Source: Roseicyclus salinarum
Lineage (GTDB): Bacteria; Pseudomonadota; Alphaproteobacteria; Rhodobacterales; Rhodobacteraceae
Direction of reading: 5' to 3'
Assembly (NCBI RefSeq): GCF_029624655.1
Contig: NZ_JARRSA010000001.1
Location: 124,001 to 188,000, forward strand
DNA length: 64,000 nt
A program made the position numbers and the translations under genes. This document shows, one piece after another, positions 28,453-36,848 of the stretch (position 1 is the first letter of the stretch; every line of letters starts with the position of its first letter). The notes under the pieces are model-generated. The model saw only the letters and a program-made list of their open reading frames with translations, searched no databases and was not told the origin of the DNA.

Positions 28453-30307
28453 TCACTTCGATGTCGCGGTGATCGGAGGCGGACATGCCGGCGTGGAGGC
28501 CGCTTCGGCCGCTGCCCGGTCTGGCGCGCGAACTGCGCTTGTCACCTTGTCGTGGGACGGCATCGGAGTGATGTCCTGCAATCCAGCGATCGGCGGATTG
28601 GGGAAGGGGCATCTTGTGCGGGAAGTCGACGCCCTGGGTGGCGCGATGGGCATTGCCGCGGACCGGTCGGGTATCCAGTTCCGGCTTCTCAACCGCCGCA
28701 AGGGTCCGGCCGTGCGTGGGCCGAGGACCCAGTCCGACCGCAAGCTTTATCGTGAAGCGATCCATGACGCCGTTCGCAATCAGCGCAATCTGACGGTGAT
28801 CGAGGGCGAAGTGGCGGACCTGCAGGTTCACGGCAATCGCGTGGCCGGCGTGATCCTTGCCGATGGATCCGAGATCGGCGCGAAGGCCGTCGTCCTGACG
28901 GCGGGAACCTTTCTGCGTGGCGTCATTCATATCGGCGACGAGTCCCGACCCGGCGGTCGCATGGGGGACAAGCCTTCCGTGCGCCTTGCGGAACGGCTCG
29001 ACGACCTTGGTCTCCCGCTTGGTCGGCTCAAGACGGGTACGCCCCCGCGCCTCGACACGCAGAGTATTCGGTGGGACGGGCTCGAGATGCAGCCGGCCGA
29101 TGACGAGCCGTATCTTTTTTCCTTCCTGTCCAGGAAACCTGGAGCCCGCCAGATCTCGTGCGGGATCGCGCATACGAACGATCGTACGCATGAGATCATC
29201 AGGGCGAACCTTGACCGCTCGGCGATGTATGGCGGGCATATCCAGGGCGTGGGGCCCCGGTACTGCCCCTCGATCGAAGACAAGGTCGTTCGGTTCGCCG
29301 ACAAGACGTCGCACCAGATCTTCCTTGAGCCTGAGGGTCTCGACAGCGACGTGGTCTACCCCAACGGCATCTCCACGTCGTTGTCGGCGGATGTCCAGGA
29401 AAGCTATGTCAGGTCTATCGAAGGGCTTGAAAACGCACGGATCCTGCAGCCTGGTTACGCGATCGAATACGATTACGTCGATCCCCGCAGCCTGGATGAC
29501 ACGCTTCAGCTTTCGGCGCTTCCAGGTCTGTTCCTTGCCGGGCAGATTAACGGGACGACAGGATACGAGGAAGCCGCGGCACAGGGTTTGATGGCCGGAC
29601 TGAATGCCGCGTTCCAGGCGCTGGGGCGGAATCCAGTGCGCTTCTCCCGGAGCGAGGCCTATATCGGCGTTCTGATCGACGATCTGGTAACCCGCGGTGT
29701 GTCCGAACCGTATCGGATGTTCACGTCGCGCGCGGAATATCGCCTTTCGCTTCGGGCGGATAACGCGGACCAAAGGCTTACGCCGACGGCCGCGTCGCTC
29801 GGTATTCTAGACGATGCGCGCGTCGAAACCTTCGACGCCAAGATGGAAATGCTCGATCGTGGTCGCGCGGCACTGGTCGCACTGGATATTTCCCCCACCG
29901 AGGCGCGGAGGCACGATCTTCCGGTGAACCAGGACGGGCAGCGGCGAAACGGGCTGCAGCTGCTGGCATTTCCGGGTATCGCCATATCTGACCTCGACGC
30001 GCTGGTGCCCGAGCTTGGATCGCTGCCAGCGGACATCAGGGAGCAACTGGAGATCGAGGCGCTTTACGCCACTTATGTTGCCCGACAGCAGCGCGATGTG
30101 GAAGCGATGGCGCGTGATGATGGAGAGGTCATCCCCGACGACCTCGATTATGACGGGCTTGCAGGGCTCTCGACCGAGCTTCGGGGCAAGCTGCAGCGTA
30201 TCCGTCCACGGACGCTGGGACAGGCGGGGCGGATCGATGGCATGACGCCGGCGGCACTGGCGCTGATCCTCACCCGTTTGCGCCAGCAACAGCGGCGTTC
30301 GGCGTGA
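28445..30307 (+). CDS. mnmG: tRNA modification enzyme MnmG (GidA)
   Basis: FAD-binding partner of MnmE in wobble-uridine modification. [17 protein letters not shown] starts near residue 8; [27 protein letters not shown] and [20 protein letters not shown] are family blocks. About 620 residues. Two GTG starts are possible, 28436 and 28445; the second has AGGAG eight bases upstream and is preferred. Both lie within or at the edge of a parS site, so ParB binding there could affect translation start choice or transcription. Its stop overlaps the rsmG GTG (GTGA). Confidence 0.96.
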   Translation: MKHHFDVAVIGGGHAGVEAASAAARSGARTALVTLSWDGIGVMSCNPAIGGLGKGHLVREVDALGGAMGIAADRSGIQFRLLNRRKGPAVRGPRTQSDRKLYREAIHDAVRNQRNLTVIEGEVADLQVHGNRVAGVILADGSEIGAKAVVLTAGTFLRGVIHIGDESRPGGRMGDKPSVRLAERLDDLGLPLGRLKTGTPPRLDTQSIRWDGLEMQPADDEPYLFSFLSRKPGARQISCGIAHTNDRTHEIIRANLDRSAMYGGHIQGVGPRYCPSIEDKVVRFADKTSHQIFLEPEGLDSDVVYPNGISTSLSADVQESYVRSIEGLENARILQPGYAIEYDYVDPRSLDDTLQLSALPGLFLAGQINGTTGYEEAAAQGLMAGLNAAFQALGRNPVRFSRSEAYIGVLIDDLVTRGVSEPYRMFTSRAEYRLSLRADNADQRLTPTAASLGILDDARVETFDAKMEMLDRGRAALVALDISPTEARRHDLPVNQDGQRRNGLQLLAFPGIAISDLDALVPELGSLPADIREQLEIEALYATYVARQQRDVEAMARDDGEVIPDDLDYDGLAGLSTELRGKLQRIRPRTLGQAGRIDGMTPAALALILTRLRQQQRRSA

Positions 30308-30933
30308 GCGGCGACGAGGCGCGAAATCGAATCGCGGCGGATGTTTCACGTGAAACACTGGCGAAGCTCGATACCTTCCATGACCTTCTTCTGAAGTGGC
30401 AAGATAAGGTCAATCTCGTCGCCAAAGCCACGATTCCGCACGCGTGGGACCGCCATTTTATCGATTCACTTCAGGTCTTCCATGCGGCACGGCCCAGCTC
30501 TGGTCTGTGGCTCGATGTGGGAAGCGGTGGCGGTTTTCCGGGATTGGTGTGTGCGATCGTCGCGGCGGAGGTTGCGCCGGATCTCGAATTCAAGCTCGTG
30601 GACAGCGACATCCGCAAATGCGCTTTCCTTCGTGAGGTGGCGCGCCAGACCGGCGTATCGGTCGATGTTCGTTCGGCGCGTCTCGAGCGCCTGGATCCCA
30701 TTGGCGCTGACGTGATTTCGGCGCGCGCGATGGCCCCACTTCCGCAGCTTCTCGAATGGACCGCGCCCCATCTCGGCGAGGGCGGTGTCCTCCTGTTCCA
30801 GAAAGGGGCATCCTATCGTGAGGAGCTTGAATCTGCCGGCCAGCGCTGGCAGATGACTACCGACATCGTGCCGTCCATCACGGCGGCGGAGTCCGTCATC
30901 CTTCGCATCCGGAACGTTGCTCATGCCAAATAG
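30304..30933 (+). CDS. rsmG: 16S rRNA (guanine527-N7)-methyltransferase
   Basis: Methylates G527 of 16S rRNA using SAM; loss gives low-level streptomycin resistance in other bacteria. [15 protein letters not shown] is the SAM motif (near residue 65), [15 protein letters not shown] a second family block. The length is 209. The GTG start overlaps mnmG by four bases. The codons for DVSRETL near residue 14 are themselves a parS site. parA begins inside its last codons. Confidence 0.95.
   Translation: MSGDEARNRIAADVSRETLAKLDTFHDLLLKWQDKVNLVAKATIPHAWDRHFIDSLQVFHAARPSSGLWLDVGSGGGFPGLVCAIVAAEVAPDLEFKLVDSDIRKCAFLREVARQTGVSVDVRSARLERLDPIGADVISARAMAPLPQLLEWTAPHLGEGGVLLFQKGASYREELESAGQRWQMTTDIVPSITAAESVILRIRNVAHAK
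30342..30357. other. Perfect parS site (in rsmG)
   Basis: A second exact TGTTTCACGTGAAACA, coding V-S-R-E-T within rsmG. It lies 1.4 kb left of parB and 1.9 kb from the first site. Two sites near parAB support ParB loading here. Confidence 0.95.
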
Positions 30934-31717
30934 CCACCCTCGGATTCTCGCCGTTACCAACCAGAAGGGCGGCGTGGGCAAGACGACCACGGCCATCAAT
31001 CTGGGTGCAGCCCTTGCACGGATGCGGAAACGTGTCCTGATCATGGATCTCGATCCGCAGGGAAACGCGTCCACGGGCCTTGGTATTGTGCCGTCGGACC
31101 GCATGAATACCACATATGACCTGCTGATCGACGAAGTTCCCCTGCGAAAGGTCGTGCTTCCGACGCAGATCGAGAACCTTTACATCGCGCCGGCGACCAC
31201 GGACCTGAGTTCGACCGATGTTGATCTCGTATCCCACGGCAACCGCACCGGCCTTCTGCGTCAGGCGTTGCGCGGCGCGTCCGAGCTTCCCTACGACGTC
31301 GTTCTCATCGATTGCCCGCCGTCTCTCAGCCTTCTGACGGTGAACGCCCTTGTGGCCGCCGACTCGGCCCTTGTGCCGCTGCAGACGGAGTTCTTCGCGC
31401 TCGAGGGCCTGTCGCAGCTTTTGCTGACCGTCCGGCAGGTCCGCGATTCGGCAAATCCAAATCTCAGGATCGAGGGTGTGGTGCTGACCATGTTCGATCA
31501 GCGCAACAACCTGTGCCGCCAGGTCGAGGAGGACGCGCGCGAGACGCTTGGCGATCTCGTCTACCAGACGCGAATTCCGCGCAACGTCCGGGTCAGCGAG
31601 GCGCCGTCCTACGCGCTTCCGGTGATCGATTACGACCCGTCGTCCAAGGGAAGCGAGGCATACCTGGAGCTTGCGCGCGAATTCCTCGAACGAAGCACCG
31701 TGAAGGAGGGCGCGTGA
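30923..31717 (+). CDS. parA: Chromosome partitioning ATPase ParA (Soj)
   Basis: Walker-type ATPase that moves ParB-parS complexes and so segregates origins. The deviant Walker A KGGVGKTT is at 15-22, IMDLDPQGNASTGLG follows, and DVVLIDCPPSLSLLTVNAL is Walker B. The length is 264. ATG 30923 overlaps rsmG by 11 bases; an in-frame TTG two codons earlier is less likely. It overlaps parB by one base (TGATG). Confidence 0.97.
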   Translation: MPNSHPRILAVTNQKGGVGKTTTAINLGAALARMRKRVLIMDLDPQGNASTGLGIVPSDRMNTTYDLLIDEVPLRKVVLPTQIENLYIAPATTDLSSTDVDLVSHGNRTGLLRQALRGASELPYDVVLIDCPPSLSLLTVNALVAADSALVPLQTEFFALEGLSQLLLTVRQVRDSANPNLRIEGVVLTMFDQRNNLCRQVEEDARETLGDLVYQTRIPRNVRVSEAPSYALPVIDYDPSSKGSEAYLELAREFLERSTVKEGA

Positions 31718-32619
31718 TGTCGCAAAAGCGGGATCGCAAGGGGCTGGGCCGAGGGCTTTCGGCGCTCATGGCGGATATCCAGCCGGCTGAAGCCGAAGTT
31801 TCCGTGAACCAGCCAGCACCGGTTCGAGGCGAGCGTCTCGTGCCGGTCGACCGGATATTTCCGAACGCGGATCAGCCGAGGCGGGCCTTTTCCGAGGATG
31901 CGCTGGCCGAGCTTGCGTCGTCGATCCGCGAAAAGGGCGTGATCCAGCCGCTGATCGTGCGGCCCGACCCGTCGGGGTCCGACACGTTCCAGATCGTCGC
32001 CGGGGAACGCCGCTGGCGCGCGGCGCAGCGGGCGCAGGTGCACGAAGTCCCGGTGATCGTGCGGGAATTCAATGATACCGAGGTTCTCGAGGTCGCGATC
32101 ATCGAGAACATCCAGCGCGCCGACCTCAACGCCGTGGAAGAGGCGCAAGGCTACCGGCAGCTCATGGATCGGTTTGGCCACACGCAGGAACAGCTTGCCA
32201 CGGCCATGGGCAAAAGCCGAAGCCATATCGCCAACCTGATGCGCCTTCTCGGGCTGCCGGAGGAGGTTCTGGAGCTCTTGCGGGACGGGCGGCTTTCGGC
32301 CGGTCATGCCCGCGCACTCATCACGACCGATAACCCGGCCGAGCTTGCGCGGCAGGCTGTCGCCAAGGGTCTTTCGGTGCGTGAAGTCGAGAAGCTGGCA
32401 AAAGGCAGCGGTGTGGGTGCCGGAAAGGGGGGCGGCAAGTCACGCGCGACGCCGACCAAGGACGCCGATACGCGCGCCCTCGAGGGGGATCTGTCCGCGG
32501 CGCTTGGCATGAGCGTGACCATCGACCACGATCAGGACCGGGGTGACGGGAAAATAATCATCAAATACAAAGACTTGATTGCTCTCGATCACCTGATCCG
32601 CCTCCTCAACGGCGGCTGA
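31717..32619 (+). CDS. parB: Chromosome partitioning protein ParB (Spo0J)
   Basis: CTP-dependent DNA clamp that loads at parS and spreads. KGLGRGLSALMAD is the N-terminal ParA-contacting motif, GERRWRAAQRA and IIENIQRADLNAVEEA are the conserved CTP-binding and N-engagement boxes, and SRSHIANLMRLL is the helix-turn-helix. The C-terminal dimer domain ends ALDHLIRLLNGG. The length is 300, ATG 31717 preceded by GGAGGG. It converges on hemW with six bases between. Confidence 0.97.
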   Translation: MSQKRDRKGLGRGLSALMADIQPAEAEVSVNQPAPVRGERLVPVDRIFPNADQPRRAFSEDALAELASSIREKGVIQPLIVRPDPSGSDTFQIVAGERRWRAAQRAQVHEVPVIVREFNDTEVLEVAIIENIQRADLNAVEEAQGYRQLMDRFGHTQEQLATAMGKSRSHIANLMRLLGLPEEVLELLRDGRLSAGHARALITTDNPAELARQAVAKGLSVREVEKLAKGSGVGAGKGGGKSRATPTKDADTRALEGDLSAALGMSVTIDHDQDRGDGKIIIKYKDLIALDHLIRLLNGG

Positions 32620-32625
32620 TCAGGC

Positions 32626-33786
32626 TCACGCGAGAAGATCGCGCAGGATCGCGTTCAGCAAGGGCCGCCCGGCGCGCGTGGTGCGCAGAAGGTTTCCGTC
32701 CCGCTCCACAAGACCGAGCTCCTCAAGATGCGACAGCCTTCCCTCGTCGAGGGGTTGCGCGAACATCCCGTCGAGCGGTGACAGGTCCACGCCCTCCGCC
32801 AGCCGGAGGCCCATCATCAGGTATTCCTCGCCCCGCTCCCGCGAGGTCATGGACGCGCGCTCGGTCTCGCCCGAGCCGTCCGTTTCCACGAGGTTGAGCC
32901 ACCGTCCCGGCGTCAGCTCGGTTTCCGTGGCCCAGCGCACGCCGTCGAGCGTCAGCCGTCCATGCGCGCCCGGCCCGATGCCGCCATAGTCGCCCCCACG
33001 CCAGTAGATCAGGTTGTGCCGCGACCACGCCTCGTCGCGCGCGTGGTTCGAAACCTCGTATGCGGGAAACCCGGCGGCCTCGCACAGGTCCTGTGTGATC
33101 TCATACATGTCGGCCGCGTGATCCTCGTCCGGAAGGCCGCGCAAAAGCCCTCGTTCGTGGCGTTCGCCGAAGGCGGTCCCGGCCTCGATCGTCAGCTGAT
33201 AAAGCGAAAGGTGGTCGGCCGCCATCGACAGTGCTTCCGACAATTCGTTCCGCCACGCATCGGGCGTCTGATCCTGACGCGCGTATATGAGGTCGAAACT
33301 GACGCGATCGAAGGTGGCGCGCGCCATGTCGAATGCGGCGCGCGCTTCGCTGGCGGAATGCAGACGGCCCAGCCGCTTCAGATCCGCGTCGTTCAGGGCC
33401 TGCACTCCAATCGAGACGCGATTGACGCCAGCGTCGCGGAATGCGCGGAACCGGTCGGCCTCTGCCGAGGTCGGATTCGCTTCGAGCGTGATCTCCACAT
33501 CGTTCGACCAGGGCCACGCGGAACGGGCGGCCTCGATGATCGCGGCGACGGTTTCGGGTTGCATCAGCGAAGGGGTGCCGCCGCCGAAGAAGATGCTGCG
33601 CAAGGTTCGCTGCCCGGTTTCGGCGCGCAGCCGCCGGATCTCGGACAGGTAGGCGCGCAGCCAGCGATCATGGTCGATCAGGGCCGAGACATGGCTGTTG
33701 AAATCGCAATAGGGACACTTTGCCTGGCAGAACGGCCAGTGGACATAGAGACCGAAGTCCCGCGATGTTGCGTCAATTTCCGTCAA
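32626..33786 (-). CDS. hemW: Radical SAM haem chaperone HemW
   Basis: Radical SAM protein once called oxygen-independent coproporphyrinogen oxidase-like; HemW binds and transfers haem. YVHWPFCQAKCPYCDFNSH gives the cluster cysteines CxxxCxxC (C20, C24, C27), FGGGTPSLM and a HemN-type C-terminal domain follow. About 386 residues from TTG 33786; a GTG at 33819 is the alternative start. Both overlap the end of rdgB. The product could act with the pigment pathway but is present in non-phototrophs too. Confidence 0.92.
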   Translation of the reverse strand: MTEIDATSRDFGLYVHWPFCQAKCPYCDFNSHVSALIDHDRWLRAYLSEIRRLRAETGQRTLRSIFFGGGTPSLMQPETVAAIIEAARSAWPWSNDVEITLEANPTSAEADRFRAFRDAGVNRVSIGVQALNDADLKRLGRLHSASEARAAFDMARATFDRVSFDLIYARQDQTPDAWRNELSEALSMAADHLSLYQLTIEAGTAFGERHERGLLRGLPDEDHAADMYEITQDLCEAAGFPAYEVSNHARDEAWSRHNLIYWRGGDYGGIGPGAHGRLTLDGVRWATETELTPGRWLNLVETDGSGETERASMTSRERGEEYLMMGLRLAEGVDLSPLDGMFAQPLDEGRLSHLEELGLVERDGNLLRTTRAGRPLLNAILRDLLA

Positions 33787-34384
33787 ATATCGCAACCAGC
33801 TTTCGGAACGCGTCGGCACGGTGGCTGATGCGGTTCTTTTCCCATCTGTCCATCTCGCCGAAGGTCACGTCGAAGCCTTCGGGCTGGAAGATCGGGTCGT
33901 AGCCATGGCCCTGGTCGCCACGCATCGGCCAGACGACCTGTCCTTCCATAACGCCGGGAAACACCTCGTCGTGACCGTCGGGCCACGCGAGGACGAGCGT
34001 GCAGCAGAACCTTGCCGTCCGCGGACAGGGCGCGCCGACGCGCTCCAGTTCATCATGGGTGCGGCGCATCGCGTGCTCGAAATCGCGGCCGTTCGGCGTC
34101 TCGGCCCAATCCGCGGTGTACACTCCGGGCGCGCCACCGAGGGCGTCGATTTCGATCCCGGAATCGTCTGCCAGCGCGGGAAGTCCCGTGGCTTTCGCGG
34201 CGGCATGGGCCTTGAGGCGCGCATTCTCGACGAAGGTCGTCCCGGTCTCCTCGGGTTCGGGCAGGCCGTGATCCTTGGCCGAGGTGACGGCGATCCCGTA
34301 GGGCTCGAGCAGATGCGCGATTTCCTCCAGCTTTCCCTGGTTGTGCGTCGCGACCAGCACCGCATTCCCCGTGAAACGCCGCAT
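33773..34384 (-). CDS. rdgB: dITP/XTP pyrophosphatase RdgB
   Basis: Removes deaminated purine nucleotides from the pool. VATHNQGKLEEI (11-22), LADDSGIEIDALGGAPGV and the C-terminal SHRADAFRKL are family signatures. The 203 residues begin at ATG 34384, immediately after the rph stop (one base between). It forms a rph-rdgB-hemW unit, a common alphaproteobacterial arrangement. Confidence 0.96.
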   Translation of the reverse strand: MRRFTGNAVLVATHNQGKLEEIAHLLEPYGIAVTSAKDHGLPEPEETGTTFVENARLKAHAAAKATGLPALADDSGIEIDALGGAPGVYTADWAETPNGRDFEHAMRRTHDELERVGAPCPRTARFCCTLVLAWPDGHDEVFPGVMEGQVVWPMRGDQGHGYDPIFQPEGFDVTFGEMDRWEKNRISHRADAFRKLVAIFDGN

Positions 34385-34385
34385 G

Positions 34386-35099
34386 TCAGGAAACGGCCCG
34401 CTTCTGCGCCGCCACCAGCGCATCGACGCCCTTGGCCGCAAGTTCGTACATCTCGTCGAATTGCTCGCGCGAGAAGGCCGCGCCTTCGGCGCTGGCCTGC
34501 ACTTCGATGATCGCGCCGCCACCGGTCATGACAAAATTGCTGTCGGTGCCGGCTTCGCTGTCCTCGGCGTAGTCGAGGTCGAGAACGGGCTGCCCGGCAT
34601 AGATGCCGCACGACACCGCCGCGACGTGATCGACGATCGGATCGCTGCGGAGATCGCCCGCCTTGAGGAGCTTGTTGACCGCCAGCCTCAACGCCACCCA
34701 GCCGCCGGTGATCGCGGCGCAGCGCGTTCCGCCGTCGGCTTGTATCACGTCGCAATCGACGGTGATCTGGCGCTCACCCATCGCCGAACGGTCGATGCCG
34801 GCGCGAAGCGACCTGCCGATCAGGCGCTGGATCTCCTGCGTCCGCCCGGATTGCTTGCCCGATGCCGCCTCACGCCGCATCCGCGTGTGCGTCGCGCGCG
34901 GAAGCATCCCGTATTCCGCCGTCACCCAGCCGAGGCCCGTGTTCTTCAGGAACGGCGGCACGCGCTCCTCCAGGCTTGCGGTGCAAAGCACCTGGGTGTT
35001 GCCGCAGCGGATCAGGCAGGACCCCTCGGCATGCATCGTCACCCCGGTCTCGATGGAAATTTCGCGGATCTCGTCTAGGTTTCGGCCGGAAGGACGCAT
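34386..35099 (-). CDS. rph: Ribonuclease PH
   Basis: Phosphorolytic 3'-5' exoribonuclease that trims tRNA precursors. [53 protein letters not shown] and [18 protein letters not shown] are diagnostic. The length is 237. It is divergent from hrcA; the 110-bp gap has a CTTGAA box at 35166-35171 that could be a heat-shock-type -35 for hrcA, but no convincing -10 goes with it. Confidence 0.97.
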   Translation of the reverse strand: MRPSGRNLDEIREISIETGVTMHAEGSCLIRCGNTQVLCTASLEERVPPFLKNTGLGWVTAEYGMLPRATHTRMRREAASGKQSGRTQEIQRLIGRSLRAGIDRSAMGERQITVDCDVIQADGGTRCAAITGGWVALRLAVNKLLKAGDLRSDPIVDHVAAVSCGIYAGQPVLDLDYAEDSEAGTDSNFVMTGGGAIIEVQASAEGAAFSREQFDEMYELAAKGVDALVAAQKRAVS

Positions 35100-35209
35100 A
35101 ACAATCTCCTGGTTTCACGGGGCGAGGCATAGTCCGCATCGACTTGCGCTCGCAACCCCGAAAGGCCTTGAATCCTTGGGCAATGCGCACGACATGAGAT
35201 CGCAGTGAC

Positions 35210-36274
35210 ATGACCGAACAGGGACGCATCCTCGACGAGCTCAACGACCGGTCCCGCGAAGTGTTTCGCCGGGTCGTCGAAGGCTACCTTGCGACCGGCG
35301 CGCCGGTCGGATCGCGCACGCTGACCCGCGCGCTGACCGAACGCGTCTCGGCCGCGACGGTCCGCAACGTCATGCAGGACCTGGAATATCTCGGTCTTCT
35401 GGGCAGTCCGCACGTTTCGGCCGGGCGCGTCCCGACTCAGCTTGGCCTGCGCCTTTTCGTCGACGGTTTCCTCGAGGTGGGCGATCTCGACGATCAGGAC
35501 CGGCAGAGCCTCGACAACACGCTCGACTCGAATTCCGCCGACATCCAGAACGTGCTCGATCGGGTCGGATCGGCGCTTTCGGCCGCGACGCGCGGCGCCA
35601 GCCTCGTGCTCGCCCCCAAGCACGAAGCCCCGATACAGCACATCGATTTCGTCTCGCTGTCGCCCGAGCAGGCGCTTGTCGTCCTGGTGTTTTCCGACGG
35701 GCATGTCGAGAACCGTCTGTTCGCGCCGCCGGGCGGCACAACGCCCAGCGCCATGCGCGAAGCGGCCAACTATCTGAACGCGCGGCTTGCCGGCCAGACC
35801 GTCCCGTCGCTGCGCGCCCTCATGAAGGCCGAGATCGAGACGCGCAGGCGCGAGATCGACGAATTGGCGAATTCGCTCATCGACAGCGGGCTTGCCGTCT
35901 GGGAAAACGCCGGCCAGCAGATGGAACGCCTGATCGTGCGCGGGCGAGCGAACCTGCTCAACGATTCGACCGAGGCGGCAGAGCTCGACCGCATCCGCCA
36001 GTTGTTCGATGACCTCGAGCGCAAGCGCGACATCGCCGAGTTTCTCGAACTGACCGAAGCCGGCGATGGGGTGCGAATTTTCATTGGGTCGGAGAACAAG
36101 TTGTTCTCACTTTCGGGTTCCAGTCTGGTCGTCTCTCCATATATGAACGCTGACCGAAAGATCGTGGGCGCCGTCGGCGTGATCGGACCGACGCGCCTGA
36201 ACTACGGACGTATCGTCCCGATCGTGGACTACACTGCGCAATTGGTCGGACGCATGATCTCCGACCGATCGTAA
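35210..36274 (+). CDS. hrcA: Heat-inducible transcription repressor HrcA
   Basis: Repressor that binds CIRCE elements upstream of groESL and related genes. The N-terminal winged helix includes YLATGAPVGSRTLTRAL and VSAATVRNVMQDLEYLGLL; the C-terminal part ends with RIVPIVDYTAQLVGRMISD. The length is 354. No TTAGCACTC-type CIRCE was found upstream of hrcA, grpE or dnaK in this window, so its targets probably lie elsewhere. It precedes grpE by 10 bases. Confidence 0.95.
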   Translation: MTEQGRILDELNDRSREVFRRVVEGYLATGAPVGSRTLTRALTERVSAATVRNVMQDLEYLGLLGSPHVSAGRVPTQLGLRLFVDGFLEVGDLDDQDRQSLDNTLDSNSADIQNVLDRVGSALSAATRGASLVLAPKHEAPIQHIDFVSLSPEQALVVLVFSDGHVENRLFAPPGGTTPSAMREAANYLNARLAGQTVPSLRALMKAEIETRRREIDELANSLIDSGLAVWENAGQQMERLIVRGRANLLNDSTEAAELDRIRQLFDDLERKRDIAEFLELTEAGDGVRIFIGSENKLFSLSGSSLVVSPYMNADRKIVGAVGVIGPTRLNYGRIVPIVDYTAQLVGRMISDRS

Positions 36275-36284
36275 GAGAGGTAAC

Positions 36285-36848
36285 ATGGCTGAGCCGAAGA
36301 AAGACGAGATGATGGAAGACCACGCGGCGCAGGACGCGGCAGCGGACTCCGCGCGCGACCAGGAGGCGCCGGATCCCTTCGTCGAGCTCGATCTTCTGAG
36401 GGCCGAGCGCGACGAGTTGCGCGACCGGATGCTGCGCGCGCTCGCCGATGCCGAGAACAGCCGCAAGCGCGCCGAACGCGATCGCCGCGAGGCGGAGCAT
36501 TACGGCGGCTCGAAGCTGGCGCGCGATCTGCTGCCTGTCTACGACAACCTGCGTCGAGCGCTCGACGCCGCCCAGGAAGAACAGCGCGCGGCGGCAGGCG
36601 CGGTGATCGAAGGGGTCGAGCTGACCCTGAAAGAGCTTCTTTCGGTGTTCGGCAAGCACGGCATGACGCCGGTCGCCCCCGAAGTGGGCGACACCTTCGA
36701 CCCGCAGCTTCATCAGGCGATGTTCGAGGCCCCCGTGCCCGGAACGAAGGCCGGAGAGATCATCCAGGTCATGGCCGAAGGCTTCATGCTGCACGATCGG
36801 CTCCTGCGGCCCGCGCAGGTTGGCGTCTCGTCCCGGCCCGCCTCCTGA
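36285..36848 (+). CDS. grpE: Nucleotide exchange factor GrpE
   Basis: Co-chaperone that releases ADP from DnaK. An acidic N-terminal tail is followed by a long coiled coil (LLRAERDELRDRMLRALADAENSRKRAERDRREAE) and a beta domain (VAPEVGDTFDPQLHQAMFEA, QVMAEGFMLHDRLLRPAQVGV). The length is 187, with AGAGAGG before the ATG. It ends exactly next to the mutS stop on the other strand. Confidence 0.96.
   Translation: MAEPKKDEMMEDHAAQDAAADSARDQEAPDPFVELDLLRAERDELRDRMLRALADAENSRKRAERDRREAEHYGGSKLARDLLPVYDNLRRALDAAQEEQRAAAGAVIEGVELTLKELLSVFGKHGMTPVAPEVGDTFDPQLHQAMFEAPVPGTKAGEIIQVMAEGFMLHDRLLRPAQVGVSSRPAS

Noticed and set aside
27323-29773. Long minus-strand open frame (816 codons) opposite mnmE and mnmG
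   Set aside because: Antisense shadow of two well-recognised genes; no ribosome site and no domain-like sequence.
35100-35209. Heat-shock promoter upstream of hrcA (CTTGAA at 35166)
   Set aside because: Only the -35-like half is present; no matching -10 at a proper distance was seen, so it is not listed as a feature.
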